Assembly (NCBI GenBank): GCA_937983055.1
Contig: CALJLA010000174.1
Location: 1-11,718 of the forward strand
Length of the DNA: 11,718 nt
Direction: 5' to 3'
Source of the DNA: an uncultured Pseudomonadota bacterium
Lineage (GTDB): Bacteria > Pseudomonadota > Gammaproteobacteria > Burkholderiales > Eutrophovitaceae
The notes under the pieces are model-generated. The model was not told the origin of the DNA. It saw only the letters and a list, made by a program, of their open reading frames with translations, and did not search any database. The position numbers were made by a program, and so were the translations under genes. How positions within the stretch are numbered: the first letter of the stretch is position 1; each line of letters opens with the position of its first letter. Shown here piece after piece: positions 1 through 5,679 of this stretch.

Positions 1-243
1 CTGGCCGCGGTCTACGATGCCGACGGCCTGTGCGCACTGGCGGCCTTCGCCAGCGCGGACGCTGCCTCGGCGCCGGAGGTGCTGGCGGCTGCGATCGCGC
101 AGTTGCCGAAGCATCAGCGGCCGCGCTGGGTGCACTGGTTGCCGGCCCTGCCGCGCACGACGACCGGAAAGCTCGGGCGCGCAGAACTTCTCGCGCTGCA
201 CCGGGACAGTCTAAAGACAGCATCTGCAAAGGGGGAAGGATGA
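1..243 (+). CDS. AMP-dependent acyl/aryl-CoA ligase, C-terminal end (5' partial)
   Basis: The window opens inside this gene; 80 residues and the TGA stop are visible. The end carries the A10 core of the ANL adenylating superfamily, PRTTTGKLGR (visible residues 51-60), with the lysine at residue 57 that catalyses acyl-adenylate formation. The preceding LPKHQRPRWVHWLPALP resembles the C-terminal lid domain of benzoate-CoA-ligase-like enzymes. By family it would activate a carboxylic acid with ATP and load it on CoA in the cytoplasm. The substrate cannot be judged because the acid-binding pocket lies upstream of the window. The stop overlaps the next start as ATGA, which implies translational coupling to the maleylacetoacetate isomerase. 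It could also be a non-CoA ANL enzyme, though the family call itself is firm. Confidence 0.8.
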   Translation: MAAVYDADGLCALAAFASADAASAPEVLAAAIAQLPKHQRPRWVHWLPALPRTTTGKLGRAELLALHRDSLKTASAKGEG

Positions 244-878
244 AACTGTACGGCTACTTCCGCAGTTCGGCGGCGTACCGGGTGCGCATCGCGCTCAATC
301 TGAAGGGCATCGAGTACCAGCAGGTCAGCGTGCATCTCGCGAAGGGGCGCCAGTACGAGCCCGACTACGCTGCCGTCAGCCCGCAGAACCTGGTGCCGGT
401 GCTGGAGCACGACGGCCACCGGCTGTACCAGTCGCTTGCCATCGTCGAGTATCTCGATGCGTGCTTTCCGCAGCCGCCGCTGCTGCCGGCCGATGCGATC
501 GCCTGCGCGCGGGTGCGATCGCTGGCACTGACAATCGCCTGCGAAATTCATCCGCTGAACAACCTCCGGGTGCTGAACTACCTGACCGGAACACTGAAGA
601 TAAGCGAGGCGCAGAAGCTCGATTGGTATGCGCATTGGGTCAACACCGGCCTTGCGGCCCTGGAGGCGAGGCTCGCGCAGGAACCGGAAACCGGCCGCTA
701 CTGCCACGGCGACGAGCCGGGCTACGCCGACATCGCCCTCGTCCCGCAGGTGGCGAATGCGAACCGCTTCAAGATCGATCTTTCGCCTTATCCGACGGTC
801 GTGCGCATCAACGACGAGTGCCTGAAAATCGATGCGTTTCGCCGCGCCATGCCGCAGAACCAGCCGGACGCGGACTGA
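240..878 (+). CDS. maiA: maleylacetoacetate isomerase (zeta-class glutathione S-transferase)
   Basis: A 212-residue protein of normal family length. The ATG at 240 overlaps the upstream stop and follows the purine run GGGGGAAGG. The N-terminal thioredoxin-like domain has the zeta-class motif RSSAAYRVRIALNLKG (residues 8-23), with the serine pair that activates glutathione; alanine replaces the cysteine of the eukaryotic SSC motif. QNLVPVL and QSLAIVEYLD are the glutathione-binding loops. The helical C-terminal domain carries the conserved EIHPLNNLRVLNYL stretch and ends FRRAMPQNQPDAD, typical of MaiA. The family uses glutathione to isomerise maleylacetoacetate (or maleylpyruvate) to the fumaryl form in tyrosine/homogentisate or gentisate breakdown. 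No homogentisate dioxygenase or fumarylacetoacetase gene is next to it, so the substrate is inferred from family only. Confidence 0.9.
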   Translation: MKLYGYFRSSAAYRVRIALNLKGIEYQQVSVHLAKGRQYEPDYAAVSPQNLVPVLEHDGHRLYQSLAIVEYLDACFPQPPLLPADAIACARVRSLALTIACEIHPLNNLRVLNYLTGTLKISEAQKLDWYAHWVNTGLAALEARLAQEPETGRYCHGDEPGYADIALVPQVANANRFKIDLSPYPTVVRINDECLKIDAFRRAMPQNQPDAD

Positions 879-923
879 TGCCGGGGCCGAAATGCGGGTA
901 ATCTTGAGGGTCCCGGGCGGCGG

Positions 924-948
924 CAAGCGGCGCCCACGCGCCGCCTTG
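924..948 (+). terminator. hairpin downstream of maiA, no U-tract
   Basis: GCGGCGC (927-933) pairs with GCGCCGC (938-944) around a CCAC loop. CAA (924-926) with TTG (946-948) extends the stem past a single bulged C. It lies between the maiA stop and the next gene. No T-run follows, so it is not a classic intrinsic terminator; it may mark a 3' end, stabilise the mRNA, or be chance in GC-rich DNA. Confidence 0.3.
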
Positions 949-992
949 GCCCGTGTCGAACGGTGGCGAGAAGGATGATTCGGAGGTCGATC

Positions 993-1403
993 ATGCTTGG
1001 AAGAATGCTTGCGGCGCTGCTGCTGCCGCTGATTGCGCTCTCGGTTCAGGCCGAGGAGACGATCGAAATCAAGAAGCAATTCGGCGTGAAATATGTGACC
1101 GGAGGGGTGACTGCCGAGGAGCAGACCTTGCTCAAGGAGGTGGCGCCGCGCTTTCCGGTGCACCTGTTTTTTCGCGTCGAAGGCAGCGAACGCCCCATCG
1201 CGGGCGTCAAGGTCACCGCTCGCGACGTGCGCGGCGACGTGGTCATTCAGGTGCAGTCGGAGGGACCGATCCTGATGCTCGACATTCCCGGCGGCCGCTA
1301 CACAATCGAGGCGGAATACAAGGGCGAAAAGCTCTCGGAGACCAAGGATCTGGTCGGCCGTCGCTATCTGGTGCTCGACTACGTGTTTCACACCAGCTCC
1401 TGA
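993..1403 (+). CDS. exported carboxypeptidase-regulatory-like domain protein
   Basis: A 136-residue protein. The start at 993 is chosen because GGAGG (982-986) sits six bases before the ATG and a clean signal peptide follows. A GTG further up at 963 would only add an Arg-rich stretch. Residues 1-20 (MLGRMLAALLLPLIALSVQA) form a Sec signal peptide with probable cleavage after VQA. The mature part has GGVTAEEQ, then V-T-ARDVRGDVV (74-84), GPILMLDIPGGRYTIEAEYKG (91-111), the pattern of a small beta-sandwich related to carboxypeptidase regulatory-like domains. Similar short proteins are common in betaproteobacteria and have no established function. It is probably periplasmic. The next gene starts 18 bases on in the same direction, so the two are likely co-transcribed. 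Confidence 0.75.
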   Translation: MLGRMLAALLLPLIALSVQAEETIEIKKQFGVKYVTGGVTAEEQTLLKEVAPRFPVHLFFRVEGSERPIAGVKVTARDVRGDVVIQVQSEGPILMLDIPGGRYTIEAEYKGEKLSETKDLVGRRYLVLDYVFHTSS

Positions 1404-1421
1404 CGGTCGGGCCTTGCAGAC

Positions 1422-2282
1422 ATGGCGATGCTTCTTTCGCAGCGGCTGGGCGCGTCAGTCGACTCCGGGCGGCGGCGCCTGCTGGCCGCCACCGGCGCGT
1501 TGTTCGCCGCCGGCGTGCTGCCGGCGGCGGCGCAGTCCGACTGGAGGCTGATTGCGCGTGAGGGCGGCGGCTATCGCTTCATGCCGGGCAACCCCGTGTT
1601 CGCGGGCGGCGCCGTCGCCGAGCCTGGTTTCGCGTTCGTGCACGGACTGCTGCGCCAGTGGCTGCCGCTGGGCGCGGCGCTGGAGGCGATCGATCGGCAT
1701 CTGCGGGCAGAGAACCGGTCGATGGCGGCATTGGCCGGGCTTGAACTGCGGCTGCCCGAGCAGTTGATGCCGGATGCGTTTGCAGATTTCAACCGCGAGT
1801 ATCTGGCGCTGCTGGGCGAGCGGGGTGTGCTGTTCGAGGGACTGAATCCGGTGTCGCGCACCAACGTTGCGCCAGCCGCGGGTGCGCCCTCGGAGCCTTC
1901 GGTACACGCCTTTTCCTACTGTGCGCCGCTGCCCGGCGCGTCGCGCAGCTTTGTGATGTCGGGCATGACCGAAGGCGGGCCGGGCGGCGTCGTGGCGGCG
2001 GGGGATGTATCCACCGAGGGCATGCGCCGCAAGCTGGTCAGGGTGATCGACCTGGTCTCCGGCCGCCTCGAGGCGCTCGGCATGGGCTGGGCCGATGCCA
2101 CCCATATCGACCTTTACGCCGCGCATGATTTCGGGGCGCCGCTGCCGCGGCTGCTGGAACCGGCGCTGGCGGGGGGCTTGCGTCGCGGCATTCGCCTGCA
2201 CTACGGCCGCCCGCCGATCATCGGTCTGGAAGTGGAGCTGGAGGCCCGTGCCCTGGCGCGGGAGGTGCTGATCGAGGCGTGA
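1422..2282 (+). CDS. RidA-superfamily protein resembling 2-aminomuconate deaminase CnbZ, with signal peptide
   Basis: A 286-residue protein. From about residue 48 it matches, by recall, the CnbZ family (2-amino-5-chloromuconate deaminase, RidA/YjgF superfamily). The pattern is GGYRFMPGN (49-57), PGFAFVHGLLRQWLPL, a conserved LNPVSRTNVAP (141-151), EPSVHAFSY, and a C-terminal HYGRPPIIGLEVELEAR (260-276). The characterised enzyme hydrolyses an enamine/imine in nitro- or chloronitro-aromatic degradation. Oddly, the first 38 residues look like an export signal: SGRRRLLAATGALFAAG, then a cleavage-like AAAQS, with a twin-arginine-like RRR. Known RidA proteins are cytoplasmic, so the location and substrate here are open. 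The ATG at 1422 has no strong Shine-Dalgarno; ATG 1428 is an alternative. A cofactor-free deaminase role is inference. Confidence 0.6.
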   Translation: MAMLLSQRLGASVDSGRRRLLAATGALFAAGVLPAAAQSDWRLIAREGGGYRFMPGNPVFAGGAVAEPGFAFVHGLLRQWLPLGAALEAIDRHLRAENRSMAALAGLELRLPEQLMPDAFADFNREYLALLGERGVLFEGLNPVSRTNVAPAAGAPSEPSVHAFSYCAPLPGASRSFVMSGMTEGGPGGVVAAGDVSTEGMRRKLVRVIDLVSGRLEALGMGWADATHIDLYAAHDFGAPLPRLLEPALAGGLRRGIRLHYGRPPIIGLEVELEARALAREVLIEA

Positions 2283-2318
2283 CGGTAACGCGGTCCTGCC
2301 GCTTGCGCCCAGTTGACC

Positions 2319-2324
2319 TAGAAT
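2319..2324 (+). promoter_or_regulatory. candidate sigma70 -10 box
   Basis: TAGAAT matches five of six bases of the -10 consensus and lies 110 bases before the start of the four-cysteine repeat protein. A weak -35 (CTGCCG, 2296-2301) is placed 17 bases upstream. Supported by sequence match only. Confidence 0.3.
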
Positions 2325-2433
2325 GCGGGTGACAACGTCAGGCGGCGCGACCGGCCCAAGGAACGATGCGGCCGGCCCCCGGTCTGACGCGTTCTGCCGG
2401 AACCCGGCTCATCAACCCGACCAGGACAAATCG

Positions 2434-2931
2434 ATGAAACGACTGCTTAACGCTTGGCTCGTGCTGCTCGTGGCGCTCGGCGCGCTTGCCAGCGGCATGG
2501 CGCATGCCGAGGGTGCATCCAATGTGCGCGAGCGCTTCTTCATGAAGCGCCAGAACTGCCAGTGGACCGAGGAACTCGGCAAGTACATCTACGCATGCGT
2601 GAAAGCCAACAATGGCTTCAATGCCCACTGGTGCCATAACGAGGCGCTGGCACTGCACTGCCCGGAGGAGGAAGACAAGCCCGCCGTCGCGCCGGCCGCG
2701 GCCCCCGCCGAGAAGCAGAAAGCCGACTGGGAAGCGGCCTCGCGCCAGGGCGAGGAGTCGCTCAAGGGCACCATCGAGCGCGAGCAGACCATGCTCAAGT
2801 TCAAGGACTGCAAGTGGACGGACGAGATGGGCAAGTACGTCTACGAGTGCGTGAAGCGCAATAATGGCTTCGGCGTGCACTGGTGTCACGACGAGGCGCT
2901 GCAGACATTGTGCCCTCAGCCCAAGGGCTGA
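2434..2931 (+). CDS. secreted protein with two tandem four-cysteine units
   Basis: A 165-residue protein that I do not recognise as a named family. The ATG at 2434 is chosen because a typical Sec signal peptide follows (residues 1-25, cleavage AHA|EG). The frame is open to 2323, but that extension looks non-coding. The mature protein holds two copies of a 40-residue unit (38-77 and 122-161), 25 of 40 positions identical. Each has cysteines spaced C-X12-C-X11-C-X8-C (42, 55, 67, 76 and 126, 139, 151, 160). Shared motifs are W-T-x-E-x-GKY-x-Y-x-CVK-x-NNGF-x-x-HWCH-x-EAL. An acidic, Ala/Pro-rich linker (78-100) and a charged, probably helical segment join them. Even cysteine number and export suggest two disulfide-bonded domains in the periplasm; the conserved His-Trp-Cys-His could instead bind metal or haem. 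The gene stands alone and ends at a strong terminator. Confidence 0.8.
   Translation: MKRLLNAWLVLLVALGALASGMAHAEGASNVRERFFMKRQNCQWTEELGKYIYACVKANNGFNAHWCHNEALALHCPEEEDKPAVAPAAAPAEKQKADWEAASRQGEESLKGTIEREQTMLKFKDCKWTDEMGKYVYECVKRNNGFGVHWCHDEALQTLCPQPKG
2545..2664 (+). repeat. four-cysteine unit, copy 1
   Basis: Encodes residues 38-77 of the secreted protein. It is related to copy 2 at the protein level (25 of 40 residues identical). Cysteine spacing is preserved exactly, indicating an ancient in-gene duplication. Confidence 0.85.
2797..2916 (+). repeat. four-cysteine unit, copy 2
   Basis: Encodes residues 122-161 of the secreted protein, offset 84 codons from copy 1. All four cysteines, NNGF, HWCH and GKY are conserved between copies. 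Confidence 0.85.
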
Positions 2932-2954
2932 AGAGGCCGTCAGCGGCCTTCCGG

Positions 2955-2982
2955 AAAAAGCCGCCCGCGGGCGGCTTTTTTT
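2955..2982. terminator. bidirectional intrinsic terminator between convergent genes
   Basis: A perfect GCCGCCC / GGGCGGC stem (2960-2966 with 2969-2975) is flanked by A5 (2955-2959) and T7 (2976-2982), so it can act on both strands. It serves the four-cysteine gene on the plus strand and the DUF2726-like gene on the minus strand. The latter's TAA stop (2981-2983) overlaps the T-run. Confidence 0.9.
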
Positions 2983-3556
2983 ATGTCCGGTAGAGCAGCG
3001 CGCGCAGCTCGGCCGGCTTCGGCATCGAAGCCGTGCTGAATCGCAGGTAACGGATGCCGGCCGCGCGCAGCGGCGCGGCCTTGGCGTCGTCGCCGAGATT
3101 TACATCGATGGCGGCGAGCACCGAGAAATCGGGCCGGCATACCAGCAGATCGACGCGCGCCGGCGATTCCGTCTGCCCGAGGTCGGTGAGCGGCACGTTC
3201 GGGAATACGTGATGATCGCGCAGCCCCGCCTTGAGCGACAGGTAGGCGACCTTGACCTCCGGGCGCAGCAGAGTTCCCGGCTTGCCAGACCTTGCCGCGG
3301 CGGCAGCCGGCGCCGACGCTGCAGGTGCGGATGGCGCCGCGCGGGCGGGTGCGGCTGCGGCCGGTGCCGCTTCCGTCAGCGCCCGCGGGTCGGCGCGGCC
3401 GGTGCGGTAGGCGGCGATGAGCGCCTGCAGTTCGCCCGCGTTGGCGCCGCCGTCTTCGAGCCGGGACACGGTGCGTTGATAGCGGCGCACCAGGTACCAC
3501 GCGATGCCGATGCCGGCGGCGACGAAGAGAACCATCAGAAGGGTGACGAAGCTCAC
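2981..3556 (-). CDS. membrane-anchored DUF2726-like protein
   Basis: A 191-residue protein starting at GTG (3556-3554), directly abutting the upstream TAG stop and preceded by a GGAGGA Shine-Dalgarno inside that gene's end. Residues 4-23 form one transmembrane helix followed by RRYQR, so the rest should be cytoplasmic. An Ala/Pro-rich linker runs from about 62 to 91. From 96 on, LLRPEVKVAYLSLKAGL, VFPNVPLTDLG, ARVDLLVCRPDFSVLAAIDVN (134-153) and a final AGIRYLRFSTASMPKPAELRALL resemble DUF2726, a restriction-endonuclease-like fold. Acidic residues D136 and D151 occupy the expected strands, but the usual following E-D-D-S-x-H/K stretch is shortened, so nuclease activity is doubtful. The function is unknown. 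It is translationally coupled to the HExxH protein. Confidence 0.7.
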   Translation of the reverse strand: MSFVTLLMVLFVAAGIGIAWYLVRRYQRTVSRLEDGGANAGELQALIAAYRTGRADPRALTEAAPAAAAPARAAPSAPAASAPAAAAARSGKPGTLLRPEVKVAYLSLKAGLRDHHVFPNVPLTDLGQTESPARVDLLVCRPDFSVLAAIDVNLGDDAKAAPLRAAGIRYLRFSTASMPKPAELRALLYRT

Positions 3557-4099
3557 CTAGTCCTCCGTCTGTGCGGCTTGCTGCGCGGCGGCGGACGCTG
3601 CGCGTGCGGACGGCACCATCTGGTGAAAAAGGCTCGATTCGCGATGGTAGAAGCCCTCGGTATGAAAGGTTTCGGGAAAGAGGAACAACTCGTAGTCGAG
3701 GTGATGGCAGAGTTCGTGCAGCAGCGTGCGCAGATAACTGCGAAATGCCACCACCCGTTTGTGCTTGGCGGTTCTCATCCAGAGCTGAATCTTCGCCGGA
3801 TCGCTATCGTCTTCCGGAATGTACAGGCCGTGCAGCTCGCCCCAGTTGTGCGATGGCCGCACCGCCAGCACCTGCACTCGCACCGGCGGCGCCTTCAGCT
3901 GGGCGACGATGCCGTCGGCGATCGCCTGCGACAGCGCGCGAATCTCGCGCTGTTTTCCCGCCTTCATGGCGGCTTCCAGCTTCGGCGTAATCGGCTGCAG
4001 GGCTGACGGCTGCGGCAGGCGGATCTGCCGTATCGCATCGCTCTGCCGGTAGATGCTCTGCTGGCGGACCGTCAGCCGTCGGTAGTAGTCGAAGACCAC
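3557..4099 (-). CDS. conserved hypothetical protein with HExxH zinc-metallopeptidase motif
   Basis: A 180-residue protein starting at GTG (4099-4097) after GGAAAGG. Its hallmark is RTLLHELCHHLDYELF (124-139), whose H128-E129-x-x-H132 is the zinc-binding and catalytic signature of gluzincin/metzincin-type peptidases. H146, E148 and E154 in the following FHTEGFYHRESSLF are candidates for the third ligand. Upstream conserved blocks are FDYYRRLTVRQQSIYR, PPVRVQVLAVRP and WGELHGLY. There is no signal peptide, so it is presumably cytoplasmic. The protein resembles a small betaproteobacterial family with no characterised substrate; SprT-like DNA-protein-crosslink proteases share the motif and would be one alternative. 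It sits 40 bases after the RraA-type gene and ends exactly where the DUF2726-like gene begins. Confidence 0.72.
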   Translation of the reverse strand: MVFDYYRRLTVRQQSIYRQSDAIRQIRLPQPSALQPITPKLEAAMKAGKQREIRALSQAIADGIVAQLKAPPVRVQVLAVRPSHNWGELHGLYIPEDDSDPAKIQLWMRTAKHKRVVAFRSYLRTLLHELCHHLDYELFLFPETFHTEGFYHRESSLFHQMVPSARAASAAAQQAAQTED

Positions 4100-4139
4100 G
4101 TCGCCTTTCCGCTAGCGCGCCCGCATGCTCGTCGCAGCG

Positions 4140-4823
4140 CTAATCGACAAAGCGGATGCGCCCCTGCAGCGCGTCCGGGTTCCAGAATTTGAGCTTTTCG
4201 CCGCGCTTGATTTTTGCTTCAGCGTCGGCTTCCTTCTTCTCGACTTCCTTCAGTCGTTCCGCCACCGCGTCCGCCTGCGCAAGCGGAACCGACACCACAC
4301 CATCGAGATCGCCGGCGACGATGTCGCCCGGCGCGATGTGCACGCCGCCGCAGGTTACACCAAGGTTGATCTCGCCCGGCCCGTTCTTCAAGCTGGAGTT
4401 GGGCTTGATGCCGCGCGCGAAGACCGGAATCCCGGCGCGCAGCAGCCCGCCGACGTCGCGCACGAGCCCGTCGCTGACTATGGCCGCCACCCCGATCTTC
4501 TTTGCCCAGATGGCCCACAGGTCGCCGATCGTCGCCGCGGTTACGTCTCCAGCCGCGGCGATGACGATAACATCGCCTTTCTTCGCATAGTCGAGAATCG
4601 CCATCGCGGCCAGGTTGTCCATCGGCCCGCAGAAGGCGGTAACGGCCGGCCCGCAGAAGCGCATGCGCGGTTCCAGCGGCTTGATCGCGTAGTCGAGGCA
4701 ACCCCTGCCGTTGAACGCGTCAGTGATGAACCCGGTCGGACGTCCCTTGAACGCGCGCAGCACGGCTGCCGACGGCCGCTCGATGCTGCGCCGGACAGTC
4801 AGTGCAACCGGTTCTCCGATCAT
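4140..4823 (-). CDS. RraA-family protein, likely 4-hydroxy-4-methyl-2-oxoglutarate / 4-carboxy-4-hydroxy-2-oxoadipate-type aldolase
   Basis: A 227-residue protein. The ATG at 4823 is preceded by AGAGGAG. The RraA fold is clear: GPAVTAF (58-64), DVIVIAAAGDVTAATIGD (84-101), GVAAIVSDGLVRD (111-123), GIPVFARG (131-138), VHIAPGDIVAGDLDGVVSVP (161-180). It retains D101-X20-R122-D123, the signature of catalytic HMG/CHA aldolases (class II, divalent metal, pyruvate enolate). This favours an aldolase over the non-catalytic RNase E inhibitor RraA. Such aldolases cleave products of protocatechuate 4,5-cleavage and gallate pathways and also decarboxylate oxaloacetate. The C-terminus adds a Lys/Glu-rich helix (190-212). 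No protocatechuate-cleavage genes are nearby, so the substrate is unassigned. It is first of three genes on this strand. Confidence 0.82.
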   Translation of the reverse strand: MIGEPVALTVRRSIERPSAAVLRAFKGRPTGFITDAFNGRGCLDYAIKPLEPRMRFCGPAVTAFCGPMDNLAAMAILDYAKKGDVIVIAAAGDVTAATIGDLWAIWAKKIGVAAIVSDGLVRDVGGLLRAGIPVFARGIKPNSSLKNGPGEINLGVTCGGVHIAPGDIVAGDLDGVVSVPLAQADAVAERLKEVEKKEADAEAKIKRGEKLKFWNPDALQGRIRFVD

Positions 4824-5028
4824 GGCCTGAGTCTCCTCTGGATGTGAGTGGGTGTGTGGCTCGTCCGCATGATAGCGCAGCCTCCGCGCTGCGCGGCTTG
4901 CCTAGTCGGCGGTGGCGATAGTAATCTCCGCGCGAAAGTCGCCTGCGCGCTACGCCGGCGCAACGGCCTGTGCACCACCGATCCCGCTGCGTGCGTGCTG
5001 CGCGGCTCAGACACCAAGGAGAACACCG

Positions 5029-5610
5029 ATGATAAAGCTCATGCCCGCAGTCGCCGCAACCCTGCTCGCGGCCTCGACAGCTGCCACTGCGGCGGGAGGC
5101 GGGTGGTACGTGGGGGCGGCCGCGGGTCGCGCCGATATCCGTGACGTGTGCGGGCCGTTCGAGGCCGCGGGCCTGTCCCAGTCGTGCGATGAGGACGCGT
5201 CGGGCTGGAAGGTCTATGCCGGCTACAACTTCACCGCCAATCTGGGACTGGAGTGGGGCTACGTTTCGCTGGGCGAGGCGAAAGTCGTGTCGCCCGGCAC
5301 TGCCGGCACCGCGACCAACGAGAGCTGGGCGGTGCCGGTCGCCGGCGTGTACCACATTCCCATCGGCGATCGCCTCGACCTTTTCGGCAAGGCCGGCGTG
5401 TATTACTTCGAGTCGGAGACCAAGACCAGCGGAAACCTGATCGGATCGGTCCAGGCGGTGGACGACGACGGCATCGAAGCCATGGTCGGCGTGGGCGCTG
5501 CGTTCAACGTGTGGCGAAATCTCGATCTGCGTATCGAGTGGGAGCACTACAACGATGCCGGCCCCGGGGATGTCGATACCCTGCTCGGCGGCCTGCAGTG
5601 GCGTTTCTGA
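5029..5610 (+). CDS. small outer-membrane beta-barrel protein (OmpA-like transmembrane domain)
   Basis: A 193-residue protein. The start at 5029 follows AAGGAG (5016-5021) and gives a signal peptide (residues 1-22, cleavage ATAA|GG). The mature chain alternates aromatic/hydrophobic strands, with GWYVGAAAGRA, GWKVYAGYNFTANLGLEWGYVSLG, WAVPVAGVYHIP, LDLFGKAGVYYFES, AMVGVGAAFNVWRNLDLRIEWEHY and LLGGLQWRF. It ends in phenylalanine, the recognition signature for outer-membrane insertion by BAM. About eight strands are predicted, as in OmpA-like/OmpW-like barrels. C41 and C53 in the first extracellular loop may form a disulfide. No ligand or pore function can be read. The gene is divergent from the RraA-type gene across about 200 bases in which I see no convincing promoter, and it is monocistronic. 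Confidence 0.85.
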   Translation: MIKLMPAVAATLLAASTAATAAGGGWYVGAAAGRADIRDVCGPFEAAGLSQSCDEDASGWKVYAGYNFTANLGLEWGYVSLGEAKVVSPGTAGTATNESWAVPVAGVYHIPIGDRLDLFGKAGVYYFESETKTSGNLIGSVQAVDDDGIEAMVGVGAAFNVWRNLDLRIEWEHYNDAGPGDVDTLLGGLQWRF

Positions 5611-5630
5611 GGGCCAGCCGGACCTGATGC

Positions 5631-5663
5631 CGACGGCCGCCTTCGGGCGGCCGTCGTGTTTTT
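5631..5663 (+). terminator. intrinsic terminator with UUCG tetraloop
   Basis: An 11-bp perfect stem (5631-5641 with 5646-5656) is closed by a TTCG tetraloop and followed by T-G-T5. It lies 20 bases after the outer-membrane protein stop. It has no T-run on the minus strand, so it does not serve the opposing GNAT gene. Confidence 0.9.
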
Positions 5664-5679
5664 GGGGCGGCGGCGGTGC

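Noticed and set aside
114..1391. Long minus-strand open frame of 425 codons opposite maiA and the 136-residue gene
   Set aside because: It is the antisense shadow of well-supported plus-strand genes, Arg/His/Gln-rich with no recognisable domain, as expected in GC-rich DNA.
2323..2433. N-terminal extension of the four-cysteine protein from ATG 2323
   Set aside because: The extension is Arg/Gly/Pro-rich and would bury the signal peptide. ATG 2434 gives a normal Sec signal start, and 2323 overlaps the candidate -10 box.
2864..4006. 380-codon plus-strand frame downstream of the four-cysteine gene
   Set aside because: It crosses a strong bidirectional terminator and lies opposite the DUF2726-like and HExxH genes. 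No family features.
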